From Firmicutes bacterium UBA4049 (GTDB lineage Bacteria; Bacillota; Desulfotomaculia; Desulfotomaculales; Nap2-2B), in contig DFZT01000063.1 of NCBI GenBank assembly GCA_002382755.1, forward strand, positions 1-6,519: a stretch of 6,519 nucleotides of DNA. Reading direction: 5' to 3'. Both the position numbers and the translations under genes were made by a program. The notes below the pieces were generated by a model, which was not told the origin of the DNA, searched no databases, and saw only the letters and a program-made list of their open reading frames with translations. Shown one piece after another: positions 1 to 5,356 of the stretch (its first letter is position 1; each line of letters opens with the position of its first letter).

Positions 1-9
1 GCCTAATTG

Positions 10-30
10 CCTACAGCCTACAGCCTACAG
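10..30. repeat. Short tandem heptamer array, 3 copies of CCTACAG
   Basis: Three perfect head-to-tail copies of the 7-base unit CCTACAG (CTGTAGG on the minus strand). They are preceded at 2-9 by the variant CCTAATTG. The array touches the 3' end of the minus-strand four-helix-bundle gene and provides its TAG stop codon. It may continue beyond the left edge of the window. The unit matches the eight-copy array on the other side of the gene. Confidence 0.95.
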
Positions 31-234
31 CCTGTCAAGAAAGCGAAGGTATTCTGCCTGACTCTCGCGTGCACATCCCTCAACGATGTTTGACGGCACC
101 GAAACCGCCGCTCTTCGCATCTGGGAAGTCAGTCCATAGATCTCCTCCTTGGGAAACCCTCTGGTTGCCCGATAGATCAAAACCGCCACTTCGTCGGCCA
201 GTTCAAACGCTCTGAGCTTCGTATGGTCACGCAT
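25..234 (-). pseudogene. Four-helix-bundle protein (23S rRNA intervening-sequence family), C-terminally truncated
   Basis: The 69-residue product carries the conserved N-terminal half of the four-helix-bundle/23S rRNA intervening-sequence protein family: a FP..E.YGLTSQ segment (residues 28-38), then RRAAVSVPSNIVEG (40-53) and a YLRFLD segment (62-67). Full-length members are usually about 110-130 residues and continue with a GSL.ELE helix, which is absent here. The reading frame ends as it enters the heptamer array, so the last two residues and the stop are repeat-encoded. The ATG at 234-232 has a strong site AGGAGG five bases upstream, itself partly formed by the last heptamer of the right array. 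The molecular function of the family is not firmly known; some members lie inside 23S rRNA genes. The missing half may lie left of the window, or the gene is a remnant. It is not part of the plus-strand operon. Confidence 0.8.
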
Positions 235-239
235 AATTT

Positions 240-245
240 CCTCCT
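240..245 (-). promoter_or_regulatory. Ribosome binding site of the truncated gene, partly built from the repeat
   Basis: On the minus strand the sequence reads TAGGAGG followed by five spacer bases and ATG. The TAGG comes from the terminal CTGTAGG heptamer copy, so the repeat array runs directly into the Shine-Dalgarno site. Confidence 0.75.
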
Positions 246-298
246 ACAGCCTACAGCCTACAGCCTACAGCCTACAGCCTACAGCCTACAGCCTACAG
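243..298. repeat. Tandem heptamer array, 8 perfect copies of CCTACAG
   Basis: Eight uninterrupted copies of CCTACAG, then CCTAATTG (299-306), a one-base variant TCTACAG (307-313) and a decayed copy CCTAACA (314-320). Because 7 is not a multiple of 3 and the minus-strand unit contains TAG, three consecutive copies put a stop in every frame of that strand. Heptamer arrays of this style resemble the short tandemly repeated repetitive sequences known in some bacteria. They have no spacers and are not a CRISPR. Confidence 0.95.
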
Positions 299-317
299 CC
301 TAATTGTCTACAGCCTA
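298..317. repeat. Right copy of a 20-base direct repeat bracketing the gene and arrays
   Basis: Positions 298-317 match positions 1-20 at 19 of 20 bases (T307 against C10). Each copy consists of GCCTAATTG, one CTACAG heptamer and the start of another unit. The two copies are 297 bases apart and enclose the truncated gene with its arrays, as expected of a duplicated or inserted module. Simple slippage inside a larger heptamer array is an alternative. Confidence 0.7.
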
Positions 318-335
318 ACAACCTGAATAGTTACA

Positions 336-356
336 ATAAAACAAGATCTGTTTTGT
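336..356. repeat. AT-rich inverted repeat upstream of the promoter
   Basis: AATAAAACA (335-343) can fold onto TGTTTTGT (349-356) around a five-base loop AGATC: the core is AAAACA/TGTTTT, extended by one T-G pair and one A-T pair. It lies about 10 bases upstream of the candidate -35 of the operon promoter. It could be an operator or chance in AT-rich DNA. It lacks the T-run of a terminator. Confidence 0.3.
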
Positions 357-365
357 ATCTTTATC

Positions 366-394
366 TGGACAGCGCCACGAAAATATGATATACA
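366..394 (+). promoter_or_regulatory. Candidate sigma-A type promoter of the cobalamin operon
   Basis: TGGACA (366-371, 5 of 6 matches to TTGACA), a 17-base spacer and TATACA (389-394, 4 of 6 matches to TATAAT). Transcription would begin near 401, about ten bases before the aptamer, which is the expected geometry for a riboswitch leader. An overlapping TATGAT at 384-389 lacks a well-spaced -35. Confidence 0.5.
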
Positions 395-410
395 AAATTT
401 AAAATTAATC

Positions 411-581
411 ATCTTACCAGGGTGCCCCTGCACCTTAAAGGCAGGGGGTAATAGGGAACCAGGTTAAAATCCTGGACGGTCGGGCCACTGTGAACGGGGA
501 ACCGCCATACAAAAGTCACTGGGCAATTCCGGGAAGGCATTTGGCGGCAATGATCCTAAAGTCAGGAAACCTGCCCTGGTA
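411..581 (+). ncRNA. Cobalamin (adenosylcobalamin-type) riboswitch aptamer
   Basis: The conserved class is recognisable in order: GGTGCC (421-426), a TAATAGGGAA block (449-458), GCCACTGTGA (484-493), CACTG (517-521), GGGAAGGC (531-538) and AAGTCAGGA followed by ACCTGCC (559-575). Helices fold as expected. P1 pairs TACCAGGG (415-422) with CCCTGGTA (574-581). A 7-base-pair arm pairs 425-431 with 441-447. A 5-base-pair arm pairs 459-463 with 471-475. CCGCC (502-506) pairs with GGCGG (543-547). Such elements usually repress downstream uptake or synthesis genes when adenosylcobalamin is abundant. It heads the DUF4430-barrel-ECF operon and is the strongest evidence that the operon handles corrinoids. 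Confidence 0.96.
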
Positions 582-597
582 TTCCGGGGCGGTTTTT
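571..597 (+). terminator. Intrinsic-terminator-like hairpin overlapping aptamer helix P1
   Basis: CTGCCCTGG (571-579) pairs with CCGGGGCGG (584-592), nine pairs including two G-U, around a TATT loop, and is followed at once by TTTTT (593-597). Its 5' arm consists of the aptamer's conserved CTGCC and the 3' strand of P1. The hairpin and the folded aptamer are therefore mutually exclusive. It may terminate in the ligand-free state or serve only as an anti-aptamer helix. Confidence 0.55.
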
Positions 598-618
598 CGC
601 TTCCGCGTAATGAGCGGC

Positions 619-665
619 GCCGTGAGTGAAGTATTGCATGCTTCAGTTATCTCATCGGGGACGGC
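619..665 (+). promoter_or_regulatory. Possible antiterminator of the riboswitch expression platform
   Basis: GCCGT (619-623) can pair with ACGGC (661-665), GAG (624-626) with CTC (651-653), and GAAG (628-631) with CTTC (641-644). This bulged structure takes up both arms of the downstream terminator at 641-670, so the two cannot coexist. No direct base-pairing link to the aptamer was identified by eye. Confidence 0.35.
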
Positions 666-680
666 TGAAGTTTTTATTTT
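641..680 (+). terminator. Second intrinsic terminator of the riboswitch leader
   Basis: CTTCAG (641-646) pairs with CTGAAG (665-670), extended by two T-G wobbles around a 14-base loop, and is followed by TTTTTATTTT (671-680). It ends about 19 bases before the first start codon, the usual place for a riboswitch-controlled attenuator. Confidence 0.6.
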
Positions 681-698
681 AAAGGCAGGATCTTTAAA

Positions 699-1367
699 AT
701 GCGTAAAAAAATATTTTTTTTCATCCTATCTGTGTTTACAGTTGCATTGCTTTTGACTGCAGTCGTAACAATTAAACAATTTTCAGACCAAAAAAATTTA
801 AATGAAATAAAAAAAACGGGTGAATCACACGGAAAAGAAAAAACCGGTTTGCCCGCCGCGCTTGAGAATAATATCCTGAGTAAGAAAGGTTCGAAAGAAA
901 CAACAGACGATAACGGAAATATTTCAAGAAATACGCGCGCTGATCAAAAAACAATCTCTGACACTGTTAAAAAAAATAAAACTCCGGACCCTGCCAACAG
1001 CAATGTAGTATTGACAGCCAGCATAGCAATAGCTGGGAAAAACCAAGAAATAATTTACGGGCCGGCAAAAGTAAGTATTAAAAGCGGGGATTCCAATAAC
1101 ATTACTGTCCTGGACGTTCTTGACGCAACTGATTTAAATTATGAAACCTCAACGCGCTGGCCGGGATTTGTCGAAGTCATCGGCGGGCTGGAGAATAAGG
1201 GACAATCAGGATGGATGTACACGGTAAATGATCAGATCCCTATGGTTTCAGCAGCGGCTATGAAGGTCCGGGAAGGCGATCGAATTATTTGGTGGTATAC
1301 CGAAGACATTAAATCTAAATTTCCAGTATGGAAAGATTTAACCGCAATCAATCTTTCTACCCCTTGA
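699..1367 (+). CDS. Membrane-anchored DUF4430 protein, transcobalamin beta-domain-like
   Basis: A 222-residue protein, first in the riboswitch-controlled operon. Residues 4-24 are a hydrophobic signal anchor without a lipobox cysteine or a clear cleavage site, so it is probably tethered outside the membrane. Residues 28-102 are a Lys/Asn/Thr/Ser-rich linker. Residues 103-203 form a DUF4430 domain, with TVLDVLDA (136-143), a FVEVIGGLENKG block (157-168), SGWMYTVND (170-178) and GDRIIWWYT (193-201). DUF4430 resembles the C-terminal beta domain of animal intrinsic factor and transcobalamin, which covers one face of bound cobalamin. The next gene encodes the matching barrel fold. The inferred role is surface corrinoid binding; direct binding residues cannot be assigned. 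The ATG at 699 lies eight bases after AGGA (687-690) and just beyond the terminator. Confidence 0.88.
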   Translation: MRKKIFFFILSVFTVALLLTAVVTIKQFSDQKNLNEIKKTGESHGKEKTGLPAALENNILSKKGSKETTDDNGNISRNTRADQKTISDTVKKNKTPDPANSNVVLTASIAIAGKNQEIIYGPAKVSIKSGDSNNITVLDVLDATDLNYETSTRWPGFVEVIGGLENKGQSGWMYTVNDQIPMVSAAAMKVREGDRIIWWYTEDIKSKFPVWKDLTAINLSTP

Positions 1368-1379
1368 GAAGAACCTTAA

Positions 1380-1420
1380 AAGCGGCCTAATTCATAAAGC
1401 TCGCTTAGGAATCAATTTTT
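1380..1420 (+). other. Intergenic region with weak alternative hairpins
   Basis: The gap between the DUF4430 and barrel genes can form CCTAA (1386-1390) with TTAGG (1405-1409), or AAGCG (1380-1384) with CGCTT (1402-1406). A TTTTT run follows at 1416-1420. The stems are only five pairs and the T-run is seven or more bases away, so it is at best a partial attenuator or processing site between the first gene and the rest. Confidence 0.2.
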
Positions 1421-1437
1421 ATATCGAGGTGTCTGTT

Positions 1438-2781
1438 TTGAAAAAAGTAATTTTTCTTATCATATTATCTTTCATGCTTATCTTTCCTGAACAAGTACGG
1501 GCGGAAGATTATTTGCATGAGAATATAAAGCAAGCTGTGGACTTTTTAAAATCTGTTAAAAAAGAAAGCATTTCACCATTTACATATATAGCAATTGCCT
1601 GTGCAGGCGAAACTGAATCTGCAGGCGCCAAGAGGGCCTGTGAGAATCTTGAGAAATTGCTTAACTCGGGAGATACAAATAGTTACTCCGTCCTGACCAT
1701 GCTGGCCGTTTTCGCAAATAACGATCCATATAACTACGCTGGTAAAAATTTAGTTCAGATACTTCAGAATGCTCAGCTGAAAAGCGGAAAATTTGCCGAC
1801 TCGATAATAACCGGCGGGGAAGAGCTTGTCAGCGCTCATGCCTGGGCAATCATCGCCTTAGCCTGCGCGGGCGCAAGTCCAAAAGAACCCGAAAAAGCAA
1901 TTCAGTGGCTGGCTGCCCGGCAGCACGCCGATGGTTCATTCAACTGGTCCGCCTCCGATCTTGCAACATCCGACGTTGATTCGACGGGTATGGCGCTTAC
2001 GGCTCTCGGCGCTTTGGGACAGGCCAAAGACAGTCCGGTTGTTAAAAAGGCAATTAGTTACTTAAAGAGTGTCCAAAAGGAAGACGGGGAATTTGAATCC
2101 TGGGGAGCCAGGAATTCTGAATCATGCAGCGCTGTTATTCAGGGTTTGATTGCAGTCGGTGTGGATCCTATTGGCGGTGAATTTAAAAAGCCCGGTGGCG
2201 ATCCGGTTACCACACTGCTCAAATACCAGCTTTCTGCTGGTTGTTTCGAGCATACAAAAGGCGGCGGAGGGGATGAAATGGCAACTCAGCAGGCATTAAT
2301 TGCGCTGACAAGTGTATACAACGGGAAATCTTTTTTCGATCGGCTCTCTTTGCCAAGTGTCAGATCTTTAGATGGGAATAAAGGCATACAAAAAGAACCT
2401 TTACGGTTTCAGATAAAAGAAAATTCTTTTTGCGCAGTTAATAATACCGGAACCGGTAAAGAAGAGTTTTCTTATCTTCCGGTCAAGGGATTCTTATTTG
2501 TACCTTTACGCGATTTAGCCGTAGTTCTGGGTATTCCGCAGGAAAATGTTAAATGGGCGCCTGACACAAAAAGTGTGACTATTATTGACGGGGATAATAT
2601 TTTAATTGTTTCATTAGGGCAAACAGTATTATATGTGAACAACCGGCAGGTTCAAATGAACGCAGCACCGTTGATTAACAACGGGCATGTTTATCTCCCC
2701 TTTAGATATTTCGCACAAGCGCTTGGGTATGAGGTAAAATGGGATGCAAATAACCGGGCAGTTATTCTGGGGAGCAAATGA
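1438..2781 (+). CDS. Secreted alpha/alpha-barrel (prenyltransferase-repeat) protein with copper-amine-oxidase-like stalk domain
   Basis: A 447-residue exported protein. The TTG at 1438 is the likely start: GAGGTG (1426-1431) sits six bases upstream, whereas the in-frame GTG at 1429 lies inside that site. Residues 1-22 are a signal peptide ending VRA. Residues about 25-295 are helical repeats of the prenyltransferase/terpene-cyclase alpha-alpha toroid, with DGSF (165-168), DVDSTGMA (179-186) and DGEF (216-219). No DxDD-type acid cluster of squalene cyclases is apparent. Residues about 350-447 match the copper amine oxidase N-terminal-like (stalk) domain, with VPLRDLA (355-361) and LPFRYFAQALGY (420-431). 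The N-terminal domain of intrinsic factor and transcobalamin has the same barrel fold, and a similar VDTAAMA stretch is recalled from them. The inferred role is as the other half of a surface corrinoid-binding pair. Terpene synthesis is unlikely for an exported protein in this context. Confidence 0.85.
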   Translation: MKKVIFLIILSFMLIFPEQVRAEDYLHENIKQAVDFLKSVKKESISPFTYIAIACAGETESAGAKRACENLEKLLNSGDTNSYSVLTMLAVFANNDPYNYAGKNLVQILQNAQLKSGKFADSIITGGEELVSAHAWAIIALACAGASPKEPEKAIQWLAARQHADGSFNWSASDLATSDVDSTGMALTALGALGQAKDSPVVKKAISYLKSVQKEDGEFESWGARNSESCSAVIQGLIAVGVDPIGGEFKKPGGDPVTTLLKYQLSAGCFEHTKGGGGDEMATQQALIALTSVYNGKSFFDRLSLPSVRSLDGNKGIQKEPLRFQIKENSFCAVNNTGTGKEEFSYLPVKGFLFVPLRDLAVVLGIPQENVKWAPDTKSVTIIDGDNILIVSLGQTVLYVNNRQVQMNAAPLINNGHVYLPFRYFAQALGYEVKWDANNRAVILGSK

Positions 2782-3704
2782 AAGTGATTAAAAAAGGGCC
2801 GGACACCTGCAAGGGTTGCTACTTTAGAAATATGCACCCTGCCGCTGCGCTGGTTTATTATATGTCCTTGTTTCTGGTTGCCCTGTTATTTTCACATCCT
2901 CTTTACCTGACAGCAATTTTAGCTGTGACAATTCTGGCCATTATATCAGCCCGGGTATTAAAATTCTGGAAAATCTATTTAAAATTCAGCCTGTTTATGA
3001 CTTTGATGATTGTATTGATAAATCCGCTGGTATCGCGTGCCGGAAGTACTGTCTTATGGTCCGGCGCCCAGATCCCCTTATTGGACGGTTTGATAATCTC
3101 TCTGGAAGCTGTTTACTTTGGCCTGGCGATGGGGATGCGCTTACTAATTGTTTTAAGTATCTTTTGCCTGTATAACAATACTATACATCCCGACCAGACT
3201 CTTTACCTCTTTTCTAAATTTACTTATAAACCTGCTCTGATAATTTCTCTGGGAACGCGATTGATTCCCCGGATGAAAAGAGATTTTGAAAATATTCAGG
3301 ATCTAATCAAAATAAGGGGTTTTGATTACACCTCTCTAGGTTTTAAGGAAAAGCTGGCTTTATTCCGCCAATCTGTTAATGCTTTAATTTATAATTCTTT
3401 AGAAGGCGCCTGGCAAATTGCCGAAGCCATGCACAGCAGGGCTTTCGGAAGCGGGCCGCGTTCACAATACGGGCGCTGGTTATTGCGTCCGGGTGATTTA
3501 ATCTGCCTGGCCGGCAGCTGCGCAGTAATAGCTGTTTCATTTATCGGCAAAGCTGTGGGAGCAGGCAGCTATGAATATTATCCAAAGATGGAGTATATTT
3601 TTGGCGGGTCACGTTTGTTAGCGTTAATTTTAACTGGTTTGCTTATTCCGGTATTAACCAGTTGGGGGTGGGATCACTGCCGCTTTTTGAGATCCAGGAT
3701 CTGA
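2778..3704 (+). CDS. ecfT: Energy-coupling factor transporter transmembrane subunit T (EcfT)
   Basis: A 308-residue integral membrane protein that couples the ECF ATPases to the vitamin-binding S subunit. Hydrophobic segments are at about 22-39, 41-58, 68-86, 106-132, 240-258 and 279-297. Between the fourth and fifth lies a charged cytoplasmic region with the two X-R-G-type coupling motifs, IRG (179-181) and SRA (220-222, Ala in place of the usual Gly), which dock into the ATPase grooves. The N-terminus carries an unusual Cys pair, CKGC (11-14), before the family-like RNMHP segment. The start overlaps the preceding stop as ATGA, implying translational coupling. GGGGAG (2769-2774) is only three bases from this ATG; the GTG at 2784 would be better spaced and would remove two residues. 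The 3' end overlaps the ATPase gene. Confidence 0.93.
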   Translation: MKVIKKGPDTCKGCYFRNMHPAAALVYYMSLFLVALLFSHPLYLTAILAVTILAIISARVLKFWKIYLKFSLFMTLMIVLINPLVSRAGSTVLWSGAQIPLLDGLIISLEAVYFGLAMGMRLLIVLSIFCLYNNTIHPDQTLYLFSKFTYKPALIISLGTRLIPRMKRDFENIQDLIKIRGFDYTSLGFKEKLALFRQSVNALIYNSLEGAWQIAEAMHSRAFGSGPRSQYGRWLLRPGDLICLAGSCAVIAVSFIGKAVGAGSYEYYPKMEYIFGGSRLLALILTGLLIPVLTSWGWDHCRFLRSRI

Positions 3705-5356
3705 CTTACTATTATCCAGATAAACAAGCGCCTGCATTGGAGAAAATTAATCTTAAAGTTGAAGAAGGGGAGTTTATCCTTGTCACAGGCAGGTCTGGCT
3801 CCGGCAAATCATCATTAGCCCGCTCCCTGGCAGGGCTTATACCTGACTTTTACGGAGGAAAAATTGGCGGGAAAGTGCTTTTTAAAGGTATCGATCTCCG
3901 CAGTATGGACCGCCGCGAGATTCCCAGAAACATCGGGATTGTTTTTCAGGACCCGGAAAAACAGCTGGTAATGAACAGCGTTGAAGCCGAAGTTGTTTTC
4001 GGCCTGGAAAATATTGGACTTAATCATTGGGAAATGGCCCGCCGGTTGGCGGAAGTGTTAGGTTTTCTTAATCTGTCAGAGATAAAAGACAATTTTACCA
4101 GTTCTCTTTCGGGAGGTCAGAAGCAGAAGGTAGTTATTGCTTCTGTTCTGGCAATGCGTCCGGAGGCGCTTATCCTGGACGAGCCTACTTCCCAGCTGGA
4201 CCCGTCAAACGCGGATGAAATTTTAAAACTAATCAAAGGCCTGAATGAAGAAGGTATGACAGTCTTTCTTGTTGAACAGCGGCTGGAAAGATGTTTTAGT
4301 TATGCTGATCGAATAGTCGTACTTGATCGTGGAAGATTAATCAAGAGTGGTACACCGAGAGAAATTGCCTGTTGGGAATCGGATAACAACATAAATAATA
4401 TACCTCCGGTGGCCAAGTTTTTTTCGATATGCAAGGCTCCCTTAATACCACTGGACATAAAGGAAGGGCGCTTCTTTTTAAAAAAATACCTGCCCGGGCA
4501 GTCGTCCTCCTTTGTCTGTGAGGCGGATGAACTGCCGGGTAAACAAACGAACAACAATCAGGATGTGGTTCTTGAATTAAAGGATCTCTGGTTTAGTTAT
4601 CCAGATGGGAAAGCGGCTCTGCAAGGGATTAATCTTACGGTTAAAAAGGGGGAAATCGTTGCTGTATTAGGAGAAAATGCCGCCGGCAAGACCACTTTAC
4701 TGAAAACAATGGCAGGTTTGCTCAAGCCGGGGAGGGGTTCAGTAAAAGTTTTGGGCAATAACCCGAACAAATGTAAAGCTAAAGACGTTGCAGATATGAT
4801 TGGGTATGTGCCGCAAAATACTGATGACTACTTTTTTTATGAAACGGTTGAGCAGGAAATCGGCCTTTCAAACAATATATCCAGGGTTGTAAATGATAAG
4901 CTGGTTAATCAAACAATTGACGATTTGGGAATTAAAGAATTATTTCAGTATAACCCGAGGGAATTGAGCGCTGGAGAACGTGTAAGGGTGGCTCTCGCTT
5001 CTGTTTTGGCAGGTTGTCCCGCTTTGCTTTTATTAGATGAGCCAACCAGGGGTATAGATTATAATTTGAAAAACGATCTCGGCAGGCTGCTCTTGAGATA
5101 TTCTGAAAACGGTACGACAGTATTAATCATTACTAATGATATTGAGTTTGCCGCAGAGTATGCCAGGAGGGTTATCCTGATGTTTGACGGCCGAATTGCG
5201 GGGGACGGTACAAAATACGAAATACTTGGCGAGTCAATATTCTTTTCACCGCAAATGAGCAGATTATTCAGGGGATTTAAAAAGAATATTTTAACTGTCC
5301 GGGAAGCCCTGGAACAAATAAAATTCCCTTTTGTACAGGTAAAGTCATGCGAATAA
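3662..5356 (+). CDS. Fused double ATPase of an ECF transporter (EcfA-EcfA')
   Basis: A 564-residue cytoplasmic protein with two ABC ATPase domains that power the importer. Domain 1 has Walker A GRSGSGKS (43-50), Q-loop Gln96, signature LSGGQ (149-153) and Walker B ending LDE (172-174). Domain 2 has Walker A GENAAGKT (337-344), signature LSAGE (435-439) and Walker B LDE (458-460). Both catalytic glutamates are present, but the H-loop histidine is Gln206 (VEQR) in domain 1 and Asn492 (TND) in domain 2. A linker of about 65 residues joins the domains. The start is uncertain: TTG 3662 and GTG 3668 are in frame, and a rare CTG at 3677 would give the family-like N-terminus MPLFEIQDLTYYY with GGGGGTGGG (3664-3672) as ribosome site. 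The gene overlaps ecfT by up to 43 bases and the S-subunit gene by 10. Confidence 0.93.
   Translation: MGVGSLPLFEIQDLTYYYPDKQAPALEKINLKVEEGEFILVTGRSGSGKSSLARSLAGLIPDFYGGKIGGKVLFKGIDLRSMDRREIPRNIGIVFQDPEKQLVMNSVEAEVVFGLENIGLNHWEMARRLAEVLGFLNLSEIKDNFTSSLSGGQKQKVVIASVLAMRPEALILDEPTSQLDPSNADEILKLIKGLNEEGMTVFLVEQRLERCFSYADRIVVLDRGRLIKSGTPREIACWESDNNINNIPPVAKFFSICKAPLIPLDIKEGRFFLKKYLPGQSSSFVCEADELPGKQTNNNQDVVLELKDLWFSYPDGKAALQGINLTVKKGEIVAVLGENAAGKTTLLKTMAGLLKPGRGSVKVLGNNPNKCKAKDVADMIGYVPQNTDDYFFYETVEQEIGLSNNISRVVNDKLVNQTIDDLGIKELFQYNPRELSAGERVRVALASVLAGCPALLLLDEPTRGIDYNLKNDLGRLLLRYSENGTTVLIITNDIEFAAEYARRVILMFDGRIAGDGTKYEILGESIFFSPQMSRLFRGFKKNILTVREALEQIKFPFVQVKSCE

Noticed and set aside
243..298. 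CRISPR array
   Set aside because: The repeats are contiguous 7-base units with no spacers and no cas genes nearby.
336..356. Terminator upstream of the operon
   Set aside because: The inverted repeat is AT-rich and not followed by a T-run on either strand.
490..756. Plus-strand open frame of 88 codons
   Set aside because: It lies across the riboswitch aptamer and expression platform, has no family resemblance or ribosome site, and overlaps the DUF4430 gene in another frame.
772..954. Minus-strand open frame opposite the DUF4430 gene
   Set aside because: The Phe/Leu-rich translation reflects the Lys/Glu/Asn-rich linker on the real strand; it has no recognisable domain.
1438..2330. Squalene/terpene cyclase enzyme
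   Set aside because: The protein is exported, lacks the acidic DxDD-type catalytic cluster, and sits in a riboswitch-controlled transporter operon; only the fold is shared.
3815..4027. Minus-strand open frame opposite ATPase domain 1
   Set aside because: It lies fully inside a well-supported gene, with no motif or start signal.
4300..4557. Minus-strand open frame opposite the ATPase linker
   Set aside because: A shadow of the real coding strand; no conserved features.
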